DNA of 64,000 nt from Paragorgia papillata (GCA_035771165.1 JAWNZC010000265.1:186001-250000), one strand, 5' to 3'. Counted from the stretch's first letter, positions 22,780-35,490 are shown. The notes: generated by a model from the letters alone, not told the origin. Made by a program: numbers and translations.

Positions 22780-24845
22780 TCGGAAAAAGGACTGGGCACG
22801 AGGCAACGTCAAGAATAGTGTGCTGCCTCCCTTCGGTCGGCAGCAACAATTAAAACTAAACTATTTACTAACAGAAATAAAAATTATTAATAAGTATATA
22901 TATAAATAACCTTATCTAGACTAATATAGGTATAATATATATTTATTTATTAAGTTTTGCCACAAGGTTCAACAAGACTAGGAATTAATTAATATTAAAA
23001 AAAAAAAGAAAAAAAAGTACTTAATTACTCATAGAAATAATTACTCATGAAAGTTAGTTGCATCGTAAAATATATAATAATGTGGCAGGGTTGCCGCAAC
23101 AGCGAACGCCAATTACTGCGGTCCCAAACAAAAAGAAAAGGCCATATTAATTATTTAGGTTGTGTTAATTATTATTTTGTAAGTATTAATTATTAACCAT
23201 TAATTATTGTCAAGTATTAATTATTAGTTCTTATTTACTAATTATCAAGTATTAATCGTCAGTCGTCAGTCGCCAACTACAAACTATCAACCACCAATTG
23301 CCAATAATTTATCCGACAATTATCATTAATTAGCAATTAGCAATCGGTATCCAACAATCAGCAACCAACAATCAATAATTAACAATTAATTAGTTATTAG
23401 ATACCACAGCAGATCGCACTAATACGACTGTGCGCTGTGTTGCATCTCAAGCAGATGGTTTTCCATGACGTCGGGTCTCCAGGGTCATACAGCTGCTCCA
23501 CTGCTGCTTGGTAGTAAAGCTGAAGCTGGCTCTTGAACTGTCTAAGAGTGGTTCCCTTTCTACGCATTTATAGGTATAGGTACAGGTATAAAGGTATATA
23601 TATATAAAACTCATTAATAATTCGTAAGGAAATCAGAAAGAAAATCCATGTTTAAGGAGGGTCTATATATATATGTGGTATAGATTCCTCTTGATTTACA
23701 TAAACTTTAGCTTTGATTTTCTCGACTTATACAACGTTTTTTTAGAAAAATTACTACGCCAATGAACTTACCAAATAGATCGTTTTAGAAGTAATTTACA
23801 GAATTCGTGTGCGTTCTGTATCGGGATACACATGCACTCGGCTTCGCCTCGTGTCTGTATACCCCGACACAGAACGGCCGCCACTCATGGAGTGCTTATT
23901 GAGCATACCAAAGTTTTAATGACTTAATTTGCTTCCCTCCCGAAAATAAGCTGCACTTTTTATTTAATTTCAAGTTAATTTCTAAATATTGAAAGAAAAC
24001 GTTAGAAGCTTGCTTTCACAAATGGCTTCTCGGTTTCTGAGCGTAAAAGTAAATAAATATAAATATAAAGTAAAGTGTGTTCTTGAAGGGAAACAAATTT
24101 CCGAGGAAGGGGGGAAAATTTCCTGTGACACTTGCCTCTTCTAAACACCCCATTCTTTTCTGCACGAACCCAATTTCTTATTCTCTGCCTTTTCTTTCAA
24201 AACTTTTCAAATTATTTTGGGGTTTAACCTTTTCTAAACCTACTCCACAATGCCTATAGCTCTTCACATATAATAATAGAATATCTAATTCAATGTAGAA
24301 TATTTATCATCGCGTGAATGCCCATCGACACAAATAATTGCTTTAAGTTTCAACCACTTCGTAGAAAGCAATTTAAAGTGTGGTTTGAAGCATTTCTTGA
24401 TCCATAGTATATGTATTACTAGTAAACAAATGTGATTGAAGTGCAGGATCTGATGACATGTCGCTACATTGAGGCTTGTCCAACACGGAGCTAGATTAAT
24501 ATATTCCCCGCTGAGATCACTTGCCACGTATAAATAACAACGAAAACAGACTTTACTATATACAGTATATATTCGATACAGAGAATAACTGCACAAAAAC
24601 CCCTATGCAATACATATACGTCCCTGCAGACGAAGCAGCATTTCCAACTGCAAGTCCCAGAGGGCAAAAAGAGGGAAGATTGACATCAATATTGAAATTC
24701 TGCACTCCAACTGAGCGAAGATCAATGTGTTTTACATGTTCGAAAATTCTGGTACAAACAACACCAGTGGTCACAGAAATACAGAAAACGTTTCTATAAT
24801 ACTTTCCAAGATGTTTACACGCCTTATAATATATACAGTTTTAGG
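22780..24845. other. AT-rich intergenic stretch
   Basis: 23125-23405 is low-complexity TAATTA/CAATTA sequence. 23820-23880 is an imperfect hairpin (TTCTGTATCGGGATACACA ... TACCCCGACACAGAAC). No gene is seen; the longest frames (92 and 103 codons near 24.3-24.8 kb) overlap on opposite strands without recognisable motifs. Confidence 0.55.
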
Positions 24846-24849
24846 TTCA

Positions 24850-25320
24850 TACTCAGAAAATGTTTCCGAGCCCCAGACAGAGATCAAACCTGTAGCCTTC
24901 TAATGACTATAGTTAGACGCTCTGACCATTGAGCCAAGGTTTCAAATTCAGTCATATATGTGCTTCCTATAAGTGGTAGCGTAAAGTAATATTAGGAGTT
25001 GTACGTATAGGTACATGTAGCGTACGGGTACGTTTGTGAGCTTGGTGTAATGTAACAGACGTTTGGTAGACCTTCATCAAGCATTAATAATCAGAAAATA
25101 TTTCTGAATCCTAGACAGGAATCGATCGAACCTGACACCTTCTAATGGCCAGTTAGACACTCTAACTATCGAACTACTGTAACCATTGAGCTACTGAAGC
25201 TCGGATGGGAAGCAAAAGTTGCAAATTCATAGTGATATGTGCTTCCTAAGCGATAGCACTTGCATATATGAGATGTTGTTCAAGTGATATTATGTTATAC
25301 GTACCACGCATAAATAGGTA
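24850..25320 (-). repeat. Two reversed tRNA-like SINE copies
   Basis: Reverse complements of the family head (ACCTGTAGCCTTCTAATGAC; GACGCTCTGACCATTGAGCC) at 24870-24940 and again at 25110-25205, with the body (AGCTTGGTGTAATGTAACAG) between. 25321-25763 shows nothing recognisable. Confidence 0.72.
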
Positions 25321-25763
25321 AAGACTGTATTTTCAGGAACCTGTATCTTCCATCGTTATAATATCGATCCTCCTTTATAAATTACACTGATAGTATATTT
25401 TGTATAGCTTACCTTTAACACCAAGTTTTTAGAGAAATAGTTCCAATAACGTCCAAAAATGATATAATCAACGAAAGAAGCTATTCCAATCAGTGAACTT
25501 CGTAATTCGTATACAAGGATAATGCGAGTTTTAAGGGAAATGCCCAAGCAACACAGGAGGCCCAGAGTTTGAATGTTTCGATATTGAAATTAGTTAATAG
25601 TGCATTGAATTAAATAATACCATATATGGACAAGTCAAAGACAAAAAGACTTAACGTGCCTCGTCAACAAAAATTTTAAATTGCAGAAAATAACATTAAA
25701 GTAAAGCTTGAGATTAGTTCTTTCTATTGTGACTCGAATTTTGCTTTTGTTCGGCAGATATAT

Positions 25764-27222
25764 ATGAATAGCCTTTTAACTAATGTTTCAAGTTTACTGT
25801 CAATTAAGGAGTAAGTAATAGATAAATCGCTCGAACGTCGGGATGTATGCTGTATAAAAGGGCTTTATATCGCATACATCCCGACGTTCGAGGGATTTAT
25901 CTGACTTAATTTATTATCGAGGAGGTTTTCCAACAAAGTTTTGTCTATTTTTTCCACCTTGGACAAAGATTTTCCTTGTTTTTTTTCTTCATTTCGTTTC
26001 TAATTATTATTCAAGGGCTTTATGCGATATAAAGACCTCGGAAGAACAAAGAAAACCGACTCGATAATAAATTAAGTAGGGATTAAGACCTTCCTGGAAG
26101 AAGGGATTAAGACCTTCCTGTACATAGTTTTATTAAGTAGCCAAATTGCATGAAAGGGGACATTGTAAAGGGATTAGTTACGTAGTAGAGTAGGGTTGTA
26201 TATCAGAGAGTAACATTTATAAAATAAGACGATATATGTAAAACCGCCAGATTGCAACCGGAGATTGCAACCGATTGTTACAGACAGACCGATTGAGGAC
26301 GAATGATATTCGTGTGTAACTGAACAAAACAAATCAAATAGCATTTCTTTCTTGTTGACTGCGAGAAACTGATCGATCGGAAAATTTCCATTGTGCGTGC
26401 ATTATTGAATATTTTGTCATTGTTATTCTTAATATGGTTTGCATACTGGTATTTTTGGCGATTTTCTCTTCCTTCCTGAATCTGTTGCAATAAGTACACT
26501 GTTTTTTCGTTTCACTCCAAATCTAGATGATGGCTTGACAGTATACTTTTTGTTCTTGCACATTGTTGGTAAATTTCGAAATAGACTGACTGACTTTGTA
26601 GTTTAACAATGATCAGATGTGGCTGACAACTGTCTTGATCGTAAATATGTTCACCAATGTGAAGTATGCACCGCATTCAGCCTTCAATATGATCTTCCTC
26701 AGCCCACTCCCACCTTTGCTCACGCGGTATATACGCGCCTCTCTGCACTTTTGCCAGTAGCACGAGTGAACGTCTGACCAAGGCATCTTGTTATTATTAT
26801 TGTTGTTATTAATATAATTCACTGTACATGTATATATAGTATGGGGACCCCGTTATTGGAGACTAGTCTCTGTGGTCCGTTCCTGCCTTTGTCTTTATAA
26901 ATGTATTATATTAGGACCACAAGTTTATCAGTTGAACTGTCAGGTGTTATCCTCTTTAAATAAAGTTGTTACTCACTTACTTACCGACTTACCGACCGAC
27001 CGACTTACCGACCGACCGACTTACCGACCGACCGACTTACCGACCGACCGACTTACCGACCGACCGACTTACCGACCGACCGACTTACCGACCGACCGAC
27101 TTACCGACCGACTTACCGACCGACCGACCGACCGACCGACCGACCGACCGACCCACCGACCGACCGACCGACCCACCGACCGACCCACCCACCGACCGAC
27201 CCACCCACCCACCCACCCACCC
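25764..27222 (+). repeat. Repeat block B (partner 7135-8472)
   Basis: Same start (TGAATAGCCTTTTAACTAATG), same hairpin and same 3' AAATAAAGTTGTTACTCACT. The tail is CTTACCGACCGA and CCAC repeats (26975-27222). The hairpin at 25813-25900 is more regular than in copy A. The two short minus frames (73 and 69 codons) are conserved between copies only as expected for recent duplicates. Confidence 0.85.
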
Positions 27223-27614
27223 TAAAATAGAAACCACTACCAGAGTTAGTAAAAGCGATCTCCACGCTCTCCATTTTTAGCGATGTTTATTTATCCTTGT
27301 AGTTGTATACATATTTTCCATTTGGTAACTTTCTAGTTTTTTGTAGTACTTACTCAGTTTAATAACAGTGTTAAGATTTTTGAATTTAGATGTTACTGGC
27401 AATAGAATTTTATTTGATGTATGTATGTTAGTGAACCAAATTTTCGAACTATGAAAATGTCGCCCAACAATGTTTTTTATTCACTATTGCAACACAACAG
27501 GCTCGACTATGTGAGGTTTATAACTGGCTTTGGATATGGAAATTAATGAATGTAACATATTCATCGTTTTCTGGGTTGTTTTGGGTATAGAAAATGTTTA
27601 AAAAGGGGGGGTCC
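27223..27614. other. Unique spacer between repeat blocks
   Basis: AT-rich, no gene, ending in a G-run (27604-27610). Confidence 0.5.
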
Positions 27615-29100
27615 AAAAAATTATTCTTTTACTCTGTCGAATGCCAAACGATTTTACTTCCCTCAGACAAACCTAGGCAGCAACAGGTTAACATCCTCTA
27701 TTAGTAGGGCCTTTACGATGTAGGACGACGACAACGGTTAAAAAGCAGCATCAATTTTTGTATTAAAAAAGGTCATGACGACTCACTATTATATTAGATA
27801 TTTGAAGCTAGTTTAATGACTTTAATAACGCCTCAGTACTGCTAAAATTGTTGTGGTGTCAGTATTGAAGTCAATCTTAAGCAGGTCTCATTTTTTGGCC
27901 GTTGACGTCGTCCTGAAGACGTGAAAATGCTCTAATAAGGGGGCGATTACATGGAGCGGGCTAGCCCGGCAAACCGGAATGAGTTTTGAATTGACGTGGA
28001 TGATTTCAGGCCGAAATTCGCAATTATCAAGTAAATAAGGGCAAAGTTACGTTAGTTTTACTTCAGTTTTACACCAATTAGTCTATTATTTATTTTGTAA
28101 GCCCATCGTTAATAAAAAGATCGTTATAGTTTTAGCCAACCCACGCGAAAGCGTCTTCACCAAGACTAATTAATTTATTAAGTCTTCACTATGATCACGA
28201 AACACACGAACAACGTTTTGATGTTCTATTTCAGTTCTTCAGCCCAGTTTGCCGAGATGAAAACAATTACATGGACATTTTCATCTCGGTTAACCGCGGT
28301 CCATGTAATCGACCCGTAAGGGGGTGTTTATATGGAGGAGAGCTAGTCCTCTTTGCCGGGATCCCGTCTCTCAGCGTAATTCCTTGTAAAAATTTGTGTG
28401 CGTTTACATGACAAGAGGGTCAGCCATCCTAGGAGAGATCTCGCTATCGACAACCCGGGATCTCGCCTAGGAGGGCTGGAAATTTCCCATGTAAACGCAC
28501 TCGAGAGCTGGCCATGAGGGCTAGCAAATCGAAGCTCAGTATACACGGTAAAGTTTGCCTTTACTAATATTTTTTGGTCAACAGTTTTTATTTTACAAGT
28601 TGTGTTTGTTCACGCATGTTTGTTATAAATTCAAATCGTGTTTGCGAAAACATGATTTCGGGCTTCGTGAGAAAGTTGCACAAGTCAGTAAACAAGCCAA
28701 CGCGAGGTAAATTCCAGCTGCCTTACTATAGGCTAGCCCTACCAAAAAAGCTCATGTAATAAACGCGAGGTAAATTCCAGCTGCCTTACTATAGGCTAGC
28801 CCTACCAAAAAAGCTCATGTAATAAACGCGAGGTAAATTCCAGCTGCCTTACTATAGGCTAGCCCTACCAAAAAAACTCATGTAATAAACGCGAGGTAAA
28901 TTCCAGCTGCCTTACTATAGGCTAGCCCTACCAAAAAAGCTCATGTAATAAACGCGAGGTAAATTCCAGCTGCCTTACTATAGGCTAGCCCTACCAAAAA
29001 AGCTCATGTAATAAACGCGAGGTAAATTGAAGAACGAGGACGCTGTTGAGATTATTCAGAAAAATTATTCAGACAATACATTCTCTTTGTTTCGCAACTC
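27615..29100 (+). repeat. Repeat block B2 (partner 14650-17145)
   Basis: Collinear with block A2 but without the 1.06-kb element (junction at 27838). It has five units of the 63-bp minisatellite starting at 28702, 28765, 28828, 28891 and 28954. At about 29100 the match breaks and resumes at about 30805. Confidence 0.9.
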
Positions 29101-29929
29101 TAGAATTATTTTGTTTAGGCGACGTCGTTGAAGTTACCGTCGTACTTCGTAAAGTTCCTAATAACCCGCTGACGAAGGTATGCAAGCTATACTGAGTTAG
29201 CCGTGCTTTGATTTCAATAAAGTAAAGATAATAATTAAAGCACAGTTGTCAAATTTTTGAAATTCTGAAGTCACGTCGAGGAATACAAAAGACTGAACAG
29301 CTTGAAATATTGCAAAGTGAATAGGTGGTAAACTGCTAAGATTTTTAGCAACGAAAAACAATGACGTTTCAAGCGGAGCCCTTCATCAGAGTGAAATGTA
29401 AAGGGTTGCGTTAGAAACGTCAGCTTTACTTTTTTGTTACTAAAAATGTTGGCATATACCACTTTTTCATTCTGCTCTCTTTAAAACACTGCCAACGCGG
29501 GCACTCTTACTTTTTTACATTTTGAAATATTACCATTTCGCAAGGTAAACTATAGTTATACATGTAATACATGTGGTACGTTTGTGAGCTTGGTGTGATG
29601 TCACAGACATTTGGTGGACGTTCGTCAAGCTCAATTACTCAGAAAATGTTTCTGAGCCTCAGCCGTGTTCGAACCTGCAATCTTCTAATGACCAGTTAGT
29701 TAGACGCTCTAACCATTGAGTTACTGAGTCTCACGCGGAGAGCTAAGGTTGCAAATTCATAGTCAGATGTGCTTCCTAAGACGTAGCGTTTGCAAGATTT
29801 TAATAAAATACTGACGTCACGAGCGAAGCCCTTCAGTGTAAATTTTACTCTGGTGAAAGAATCGCTCAAAACGTCAGTATTTCCTTGCCAAAAATCTCAG
29901 CGGTTTGCATAAGCCACATGAATTTACAA
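29101..29929. repeat. Mixed repeats: SINE (minus) and inverted 'GAAGGGCTTCGCTC' segments
   Basis: 29580-29770 is a reversed tRNA-like SINE copy (GTTCGAACCTGCAATCTTCT ... CTCTAACCATTGAG). 29365-29425 (AGCGGAGCCCTTCATCAGAG) and 29815-29880 (its reversed counterpart) form an inverted pair. No gene. Confidence 0.65.
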
Positions 29930-30029
29930 CCTTACCATTGAGCTACTGAAGCTCAGATGAAGAACTCGCAAGTTCGATTCCTGTCTGGGGCTCAGAAATG
30001 ACTGAGCTTGACGAACATCTACCATGTGA

Positions 30030-30431
30030 GCCTCAGTAGCTCAATGATTAGAGCGTCTAACTGGTCATTAGAAGGTTGCAAGTTCGAACCCTGTCTGAGG
30101 CTCAGAAATGACTGAGCTTGACGAACATCTACCATGTGAGCCTCAGTGGCTCAATGATTAGAGCGTCTAACTGGTCATTAGAAGGTTGCAAGTTCGAACC
30201 CTGTCTGAGGCTCAGAAATGACTGAGCTTGACGAACATCTACCATGTGAGCCTCAGTGGCTCAATGATTAGAGCGTCTAACTGGTCATTAGAAGGTTGCA
30301 AGTTCGAACCCTGTCTGGGGCTCAGAAATGACTGAGCTTGACGAACATCTACCATGTGAGCCTCAGTAGCTCAATGGTTAGAGCGTCTAACTGGTCATTA
30401 GCAGGTTGCAAGTTTGAACCCTGTCTGGGGC
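30030..30431 (+). repeat. Tandem array of four tRNA-like units, 110-bp period
   Basis: Each 72-nt body starts GCCTCAG and ends CTGAGGC or CTGGGGC, at 30030, 30140, 30250 and 30360. The acceptor arm pairs 7 of 7, the D stem is GCTC/GAGC, and the anticodon stem TCTAA/TTAGA has loop CTGGTCA (anticodon GGT if read as tRNA-Thr). The A box TGGCTCAATGG fits the pol III consensus, and the T loop is TTCGAAC. The T stem GCAAG/CCTGT has one A-C mismatch. A 38-nt spacer follows (TCAGAAATGACTGAGCTTGA...). Scattered copies elsewhere point to a tRNA-derived SINE; whether any unit is a real tRNA is open. A decayed unit precedes at 29930-30027. Confidence 0.82.
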
Positions 30432-31725
30432 TCAGAAAAGATTGATTCAAATCGCTGTTTGCCGAAGAAAGAGTTTCGTATCCGGAATCTATCAAACGTC
30501 TGTTACATTACACGAAGCTCGCAAACGTACCATATGCACTACATGCATTATACGTATGATATTCTATCAGATCACTTTAGCAACATCTCATATGCAAACG
30601 CTACGCTTAGGAAGCACATACATATATAAAGCGACTTTATCTATTGAATCTATTGAGAGTGACAACATATGGCAGTATTTAGATACTGATAACTCAATGG
30701 CCCTCACCCCTTGATAGAAGTACAGTTCGTAGAATTAACTGGGGAAACTACGGTGTTGATTTTTCGTTAGGAGGAAAACCCAAAAACCCGTTGAAAACCC
30801 CTCGAGGAACAAAGAAGAGAACAACTTTACAATCACATGAAGCTAAGCTAGTCAATTACCATGCATCAACACCATTCGACCGGGCATGACTTCAGCGAGG
30901 AGAGGCACCCCGCTAACAACTTGTGCCAGCTATATGCCTCCCCGATGAATTTGCAACTTTAGCTCTCCATCCGAGTCGCATGAAATGGCTAGAACGTCTA
31001 ACCGGTCATTAGAAGGTTACAAGTTCGATCCCTGTTTGGAGCTCAGAAATATTTTGTGAGTAATTGAGCTTGATGAACGTCAATCAAACGTATGTTATGT
31101 TACACCAAGCTCGCAAACGTCTAACCATGCAGTCATTAGAAAGTTGCAGGTTCCAACCTGTTTGGAGCTCAGAAATATCTTGAGTAATTGAGCTTGAGGA
31201 AACGTATGTTATGTTACACCAAGCTCGCAAACGTACCACATCCACAACATGTATACGTACAACTTATCATATCACTTGAACTACATTTCATATACCATCT
31301 ATGTCTCCCTGACTATGAATTTGCAACTTTAGCTCTCCATCCGATGGCTAGAACGTCTAACAGTCTAACGTCTAGAACGTGTTGCAGTCTAGAGCTCGAA
31401 ATCTTTTCTGAGTAATTGAGCTTGACGAGTCAACCAAACGTCTGTTACATTACATCAAGCTCGCAAACGTACCACATGCACTCCATGTATACGTACAACT
31501 TATCATAACTACATCTCATATGCGAACGCTACGAGCACATATGACTATGAATTTGCAATCTTAGCTTCCATCCGAGTCTCAGTGGCTCAATGGTTAGAGG
31601 GTCTAACCGGTCATTAGAAGGTTACAAGTTCGATCCCTGCATTCGGCTCATAAACATTTCCTGAATAATAGAGCTTGACGAACGTCCACCAAACTCTGTT
31701 ACATTATATTACCATGTTAATATTA
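30432..31725 (+). repeat. Field of degenerate tRNA-like SINE copies
   Basis: Bodies (AAACGTCTGTTACATTACAC, AAGCTCGCAAACGTACCA) recur at 30490, 31085, 31200, 31440 and 31685. Heads recur at 30985-31040, 31120-31170 and 31575-31650. 30805-30975 repeats 17145-17330. 31726-32328 has no recognisable gene; AAATCGTTGTTGGCCGAAGA at 31855 repeats 30448. Confidence 0.7.
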
Positions 31726-32328
31726 AGCAGCCAAGTACACGGGTTAAGCTGGCAGACTTATCTAATTAGGATCGTACTGTGGTTTTGTAAAACTAAAATT
31801 TCCAACAAGGATTGCCTTAATTTAGTTGCAAACTAATCCTAACCGTTGGTTCAAATCGTTGTTGGCCGAAGAAAGAGTTTCATAACACGAATCAAGCAAG
31901 TTTAACTAAATTAACCCGTGTACTCACAGCCTCCTAACAATATACACATTATTTACCGCTTACATTACCTTAATTACCACTTCAGATTGGAATCTCTGAA
32001 AACGGTGAAACATTTGGCTTTAAGATGAAACTTGCACTGTGCCCATACCGACAAAAACACGATCAAAGTGATGATTTTCTTCAACAATAACGATTGTTAA
32101 ATCTGCTGTAAGATATAAGTTTGTATCTCATACAAAGAAGTATAAAATTTGATCTATCAGTATCACCAGACAACTTATTGTGTAAGTAGAGAGCATAAAA
32201 AGAACAATTACATCGGCGAGATCTTTAATTCGTCTCCTGATGTGCAATACAATAGGCCCTAGCTCTTTGTAAAACCGGCTGAAATATTTTAGAAAGTTCT
32301 CCAAACAAAACTTCAAAATTTAACATTT

Positions 32329-32640
32329 TGAAGCCTGAAACGAATCTTTAGTTTTATTCTGGCTATCGCCAGATCTTATTCAGCACAGAGAGAGGTCCAC
32401 GCCTCAAAGTGTTAAAACCTATATCTTAACCCTTTAAAGCCTGAAGACGAGTCTTTAGTATTTTATTCTGGCTAACGCCAGACGATTTTATTCAGCACAG
32501 GGAGAGGTCCGGGCCTCAACGTGTTAAAACCTATCTCTTAACCCTTTAAAGCCTGAAGACGAGTCTTTAGTATTTTATTCTGGCTAACGCCAGACGATTT
32601 TATTCAGCACAGGGAGACGTCCAGGCCTCAACGTGTTAAA
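32329..32640 (+). repeat. Tandem repeat, three units of 106-112 bp
   Basis: Units start AGCCTGAA at about 32332, 32438 and 32550 and contain TTCTGGCTAACGCCAGACGA (an inner palindrome, TCTGGC..GCCAGA) and TTCAGCACAGGGAGAGGTC. Reversed single copies stand at 33008-33118 and 33393-33488. 32641-33007 has no recognised gene. Confidence 0.9.
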
Positions 32641-33121
32641 CTCGAATCAGTGCTGTCCTTACTAAGAAAGCTTTCATTTACTACGATCGATCCAATTTAG
32701 ACCCAGGTTAGCTTAATCGCTTTAGGAAAGTGTTTATTTGCTTTAAGGTGGCATTCGAGCATCACATATCTTTTGAGTTAAACCGACCTTACTTGCATGC
32801 ATGCTGTGGTTTTGTCAAACAGTTCTCTATAGCATTGTTTCTATTTAAGAATTATGAAATAACGCTCGCCAGTTATACACGATACCGAATTGCTTTTTCT
32901 AACGGATTGCCCAGGCTTAAGGCTAAGGATAAACGGCGTATTTTTCATGCGCTGTATAAAATATGAGAATTAAGTTCATGAAAAATACGCCGTCTGTAAC
33001 AATGCATCAACAGTTTGAGGCCTGGACCTCTCTGTGCTGAATAAAATCGTCTGGCGTTGGCCAGAATAAAATACTAAAGACTCGTCGTCTGGCTTCAAAG
33101 TGTTAAAGAGATAGGTTTTAA

Positions 33122-33387
33122 AGGCGCATGACCGCAATAGGGTCCCCAAAATATGACATTCGTAGATAATTACATGAAGTACTCAGCTCAATGTAAACCG
33201 TTGATTCGGCGAGGATATCTCCTCGGATTTCTTCTATTTCTCCTGAAAATGTTTTGTTTTGGGTACAAGTAATGAATGGGAACCAAGAAAGGCTTACAAT
33301 CTTGAATAAGGTATTAGTATTTTTTTTGTAAATTTAGATGTAAACATTAGCTTCGTACATGCGCAGAACGGACTGCGTACATCACCT
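33122..33387. mobile_element. TTAA-flanked 266-bp MITE inserted in the repeat
   Basis: TTAA at 33118-33121 and 33388-33391 flank an insert starting AGGCGCATGACC and ending GTACATCACCT. Repeat units at 32530 and 32637 show the uninterrupted TTTTAACACG-type site. Near its right end lies GCGCAGAACGGACT, which is the inner motif of the 2303-4870 transposon's inverted repeat, so the two are probably related. Confidence 0.8.
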
Positions 33388-33489
33388 TTAACAGTTTGAG
33401 GCCTGGACCTCTCCCTGTGCTGAATAAAATCGTCTGGTGTTAGCCAGAATAAAATACTAAACACTCGTCTTCAGGCTTCAAAGTGTTAA

Positions 33490-33850
33490 ATACGGCACTT
33501 TTATTATTTGAAAGAACACTTAAAAGTATAGAGTAACATCTTTCGCAGTTTTTCGTTTTCTTACTTTGTTGTTGAGATATTTTAGTTTGTTTGATATGCA
33601 AATTAAACCTTTTGACGTCGTAAATTATGAGCTATCGGAAAAGGTTAGATATCTTTTCTATTATCTAACCAGATTAATTTGAATGAAATATGTAGAAGTC
33701 CAGAACACTAAACATGTAGATCTTCAAGTGATTATTATATTTGATAATAGCAAAGATATAACTTTTTCGATAACGCATTATGCACGTGTGACGTCAAAAC
33801 GTTTAATTTGCATATCACACAAACTAAAATATCTCAACAACGAAACAAAG
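33490..33850. repeat. Long hairpin, right end cut by a G-run
   Basis: Left arm 33498-33670 (GAGTAACATCTTTCGCAG ... AAAAGGTTAGATATC) and reversed right arm 33745-33845, ending at (G)15 at 33849-33863. Same family as 8881-9381. Confidence 0.75.
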
Positions 33851-33929
33851 GGGGGGGGGGGGGGAAACCCTGGACATGGATCGTTTTCACTCACGTGATC
33901 GGTGGCCCCGTTGGGGTGGTGAAAACAAT

Positions 33930-34203
33930 CCGTCTTAGGACCGTCTTAACTCGATTCAGGGAACACGATTTGCGCGTAAAATTAAAATGCGTATTCGCAT
34001 CACCCCAAGTCACTTACCTAGGACATTCTATTAGCCAGCAGGGAGTCGCCCCCGATCCATCTATGGTAACAGCATTACAACAAATTCCCTCTCCTTGTAG
34101 CGTCAAAGAAGTTCGCAGCTTTCTGAGGCTGACCGGTTATTACCGACGGTTTACACCTAATTACGCTACTATCTCTCAACCACTGACAAAACTTACCACT
34201 AAG
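33930..34203 (+). pseudogene. Gypsy RT / RNase H connection fragment
   Basis: It reads VTYLGHSISQQGVAPDPSMV, then EVRSFLRLTGYYRRFTPNYA and PLTKL, the region following the RT catalytic site in Ty3/gypsy pol. It is bounded abruptly by a G-run on the left and a CTGT microsatellite on the right (34210-34331). It is a different lineage from the element at 58.3-61.6 kb. Confidence 0.82.
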
Positions 34204-34209
34204 CACTTA

Positions 34210-34211
34210 CC

Positions 34212-34262
<51 letters not shown>

Positions 34263-34276
34263 GCCTGCCTGCCTGT

Positions 34277-34307
<31 letters not shown>

Positions 34308-34530
34308 CCCGTCTGTCTGTCTGTCTGTCTGTCCATCCGTCCAAACTGCGAAAAGTTTAGCCATAGATCGAAGACCAATCATTAAATTCTGCTTGAACTT
34401 TATAGTTTAACAAAAAATAATTTCATAAAACTTTTTCGCAAGCGTCTCCGTGTAGAAGAAATAAATGAAAGAATGCGTCATTGCGCTCCTTATCCTTATA
34501 TTACGCAAATCTTTGATATTTACAAACTAG
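34210..34530 (+). repeat. CTGT/CTGC microsatellite and flanking interspersed repeat
   Basis: (CTGT)n, then CTGC units, then CTGT, then the repeat with TCTCCGTGTAGAAGAAAT and TGCGCTCCTTAT shared with 13.0, 42.4 and 47.1 kb. Confidence 0.85.
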
Positions 34531-34553
34531 GCAAATTAATAAACAACAATGAA

Positions 34554-35490
34554 GCAGTGAACTCTATATATACCTGGAAGACTGACTGTAAATCAAAAAG
34601 TGAGGCAAAAAAATAGCGGATATGGGTCATTTTTGCAAGTCAGTTCCAGGCCCCTACGCGGCCACATACGGCAAAATTTTGTTTAGCCAATAACCGTCAC
34701 AAAAACAGACGAATTTCTATTTTTACAGTAGATACGAAAAAGAACAAGTGCTTTACACGGCATAGGATAAAGCCTGTATCTTACCAGCTACAATAAACTG
34801 TCGAAAACACGCATCAAATGGGTAAAGTATCATGTTCGGTTTCATGTTGTTAAACTGACGTTTTTAAATCACACTTTTGGACTATATTTAGTCAAGTCTC
34901 GCACTCGTTTTCTTCAAACTACCTTCTTTAAAGCTTCTTGAAATGCTTGAAGTGTGGACGAAATCGGAGTTTAAACTGCGCATACAATCTGAGTCAGGAT
35001 AAAACGTATAGTTCATTTATAACATGAGGCTGAAGCAGCCGTAGTAAACATAACATTTCTGACTTCAGAAACTTTTTAATGTTTAGGTATTCTATAAGAA
35101 TAAACTTTGCTTATCGATTATCCTTGACAATAATCCTAAACGTTGTGTCTAAAAATAATGAACTCAAAACACGAAAACACTGTCCCGGTCTATGTTATCT
35201 TCCCGTTATGCTTTAATAGACACGATGTAATTTCATAGGGCCCCAAATTGAATAGGAAACTAATTTGCATGTGGGCTTAAATGAAACTACGATTTGGTGT
35301 ATTAAACTAACTTGTGTTAACACTACAGTTCTACTTTTCCTGAGTTCTGTCTCAAGCCGTACGGAAAACTGAAGCTGACATCCCAAATGGCCGCGTAGGA
35401 GCCTGAAACGGACGTCGAAAACTTTGTCTCGCTTTTTTCGTGCAGTGATTGACTGGAGTCAGCCTTCCAGGTATATATAAAGTTCACTGC
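34554..35490. mobile_element. Inverted-repeat element, about 0.94 kb, TIR about 100 bp
   Basis: The left end GCAGTGAACTCTATATATACC pairs with the right end GGTATATATAAAGTTCACTGC. The pairing continues imperfectly for about 100 bp (TTCCAGGC.CCTACGCGGCC). 35020-35310 is the reverse of 15350-15640, so two different elements share an internal core. No coding is seen. Confidence 0.82.

Noticed and set aside
26872..27280. Threonine/proline/aspartate repeat proteins (TDRPTDRP type)
   Set aside because: Translation of CCGA/CTTA tetranucleotide repeats in the tail of repeat block B.
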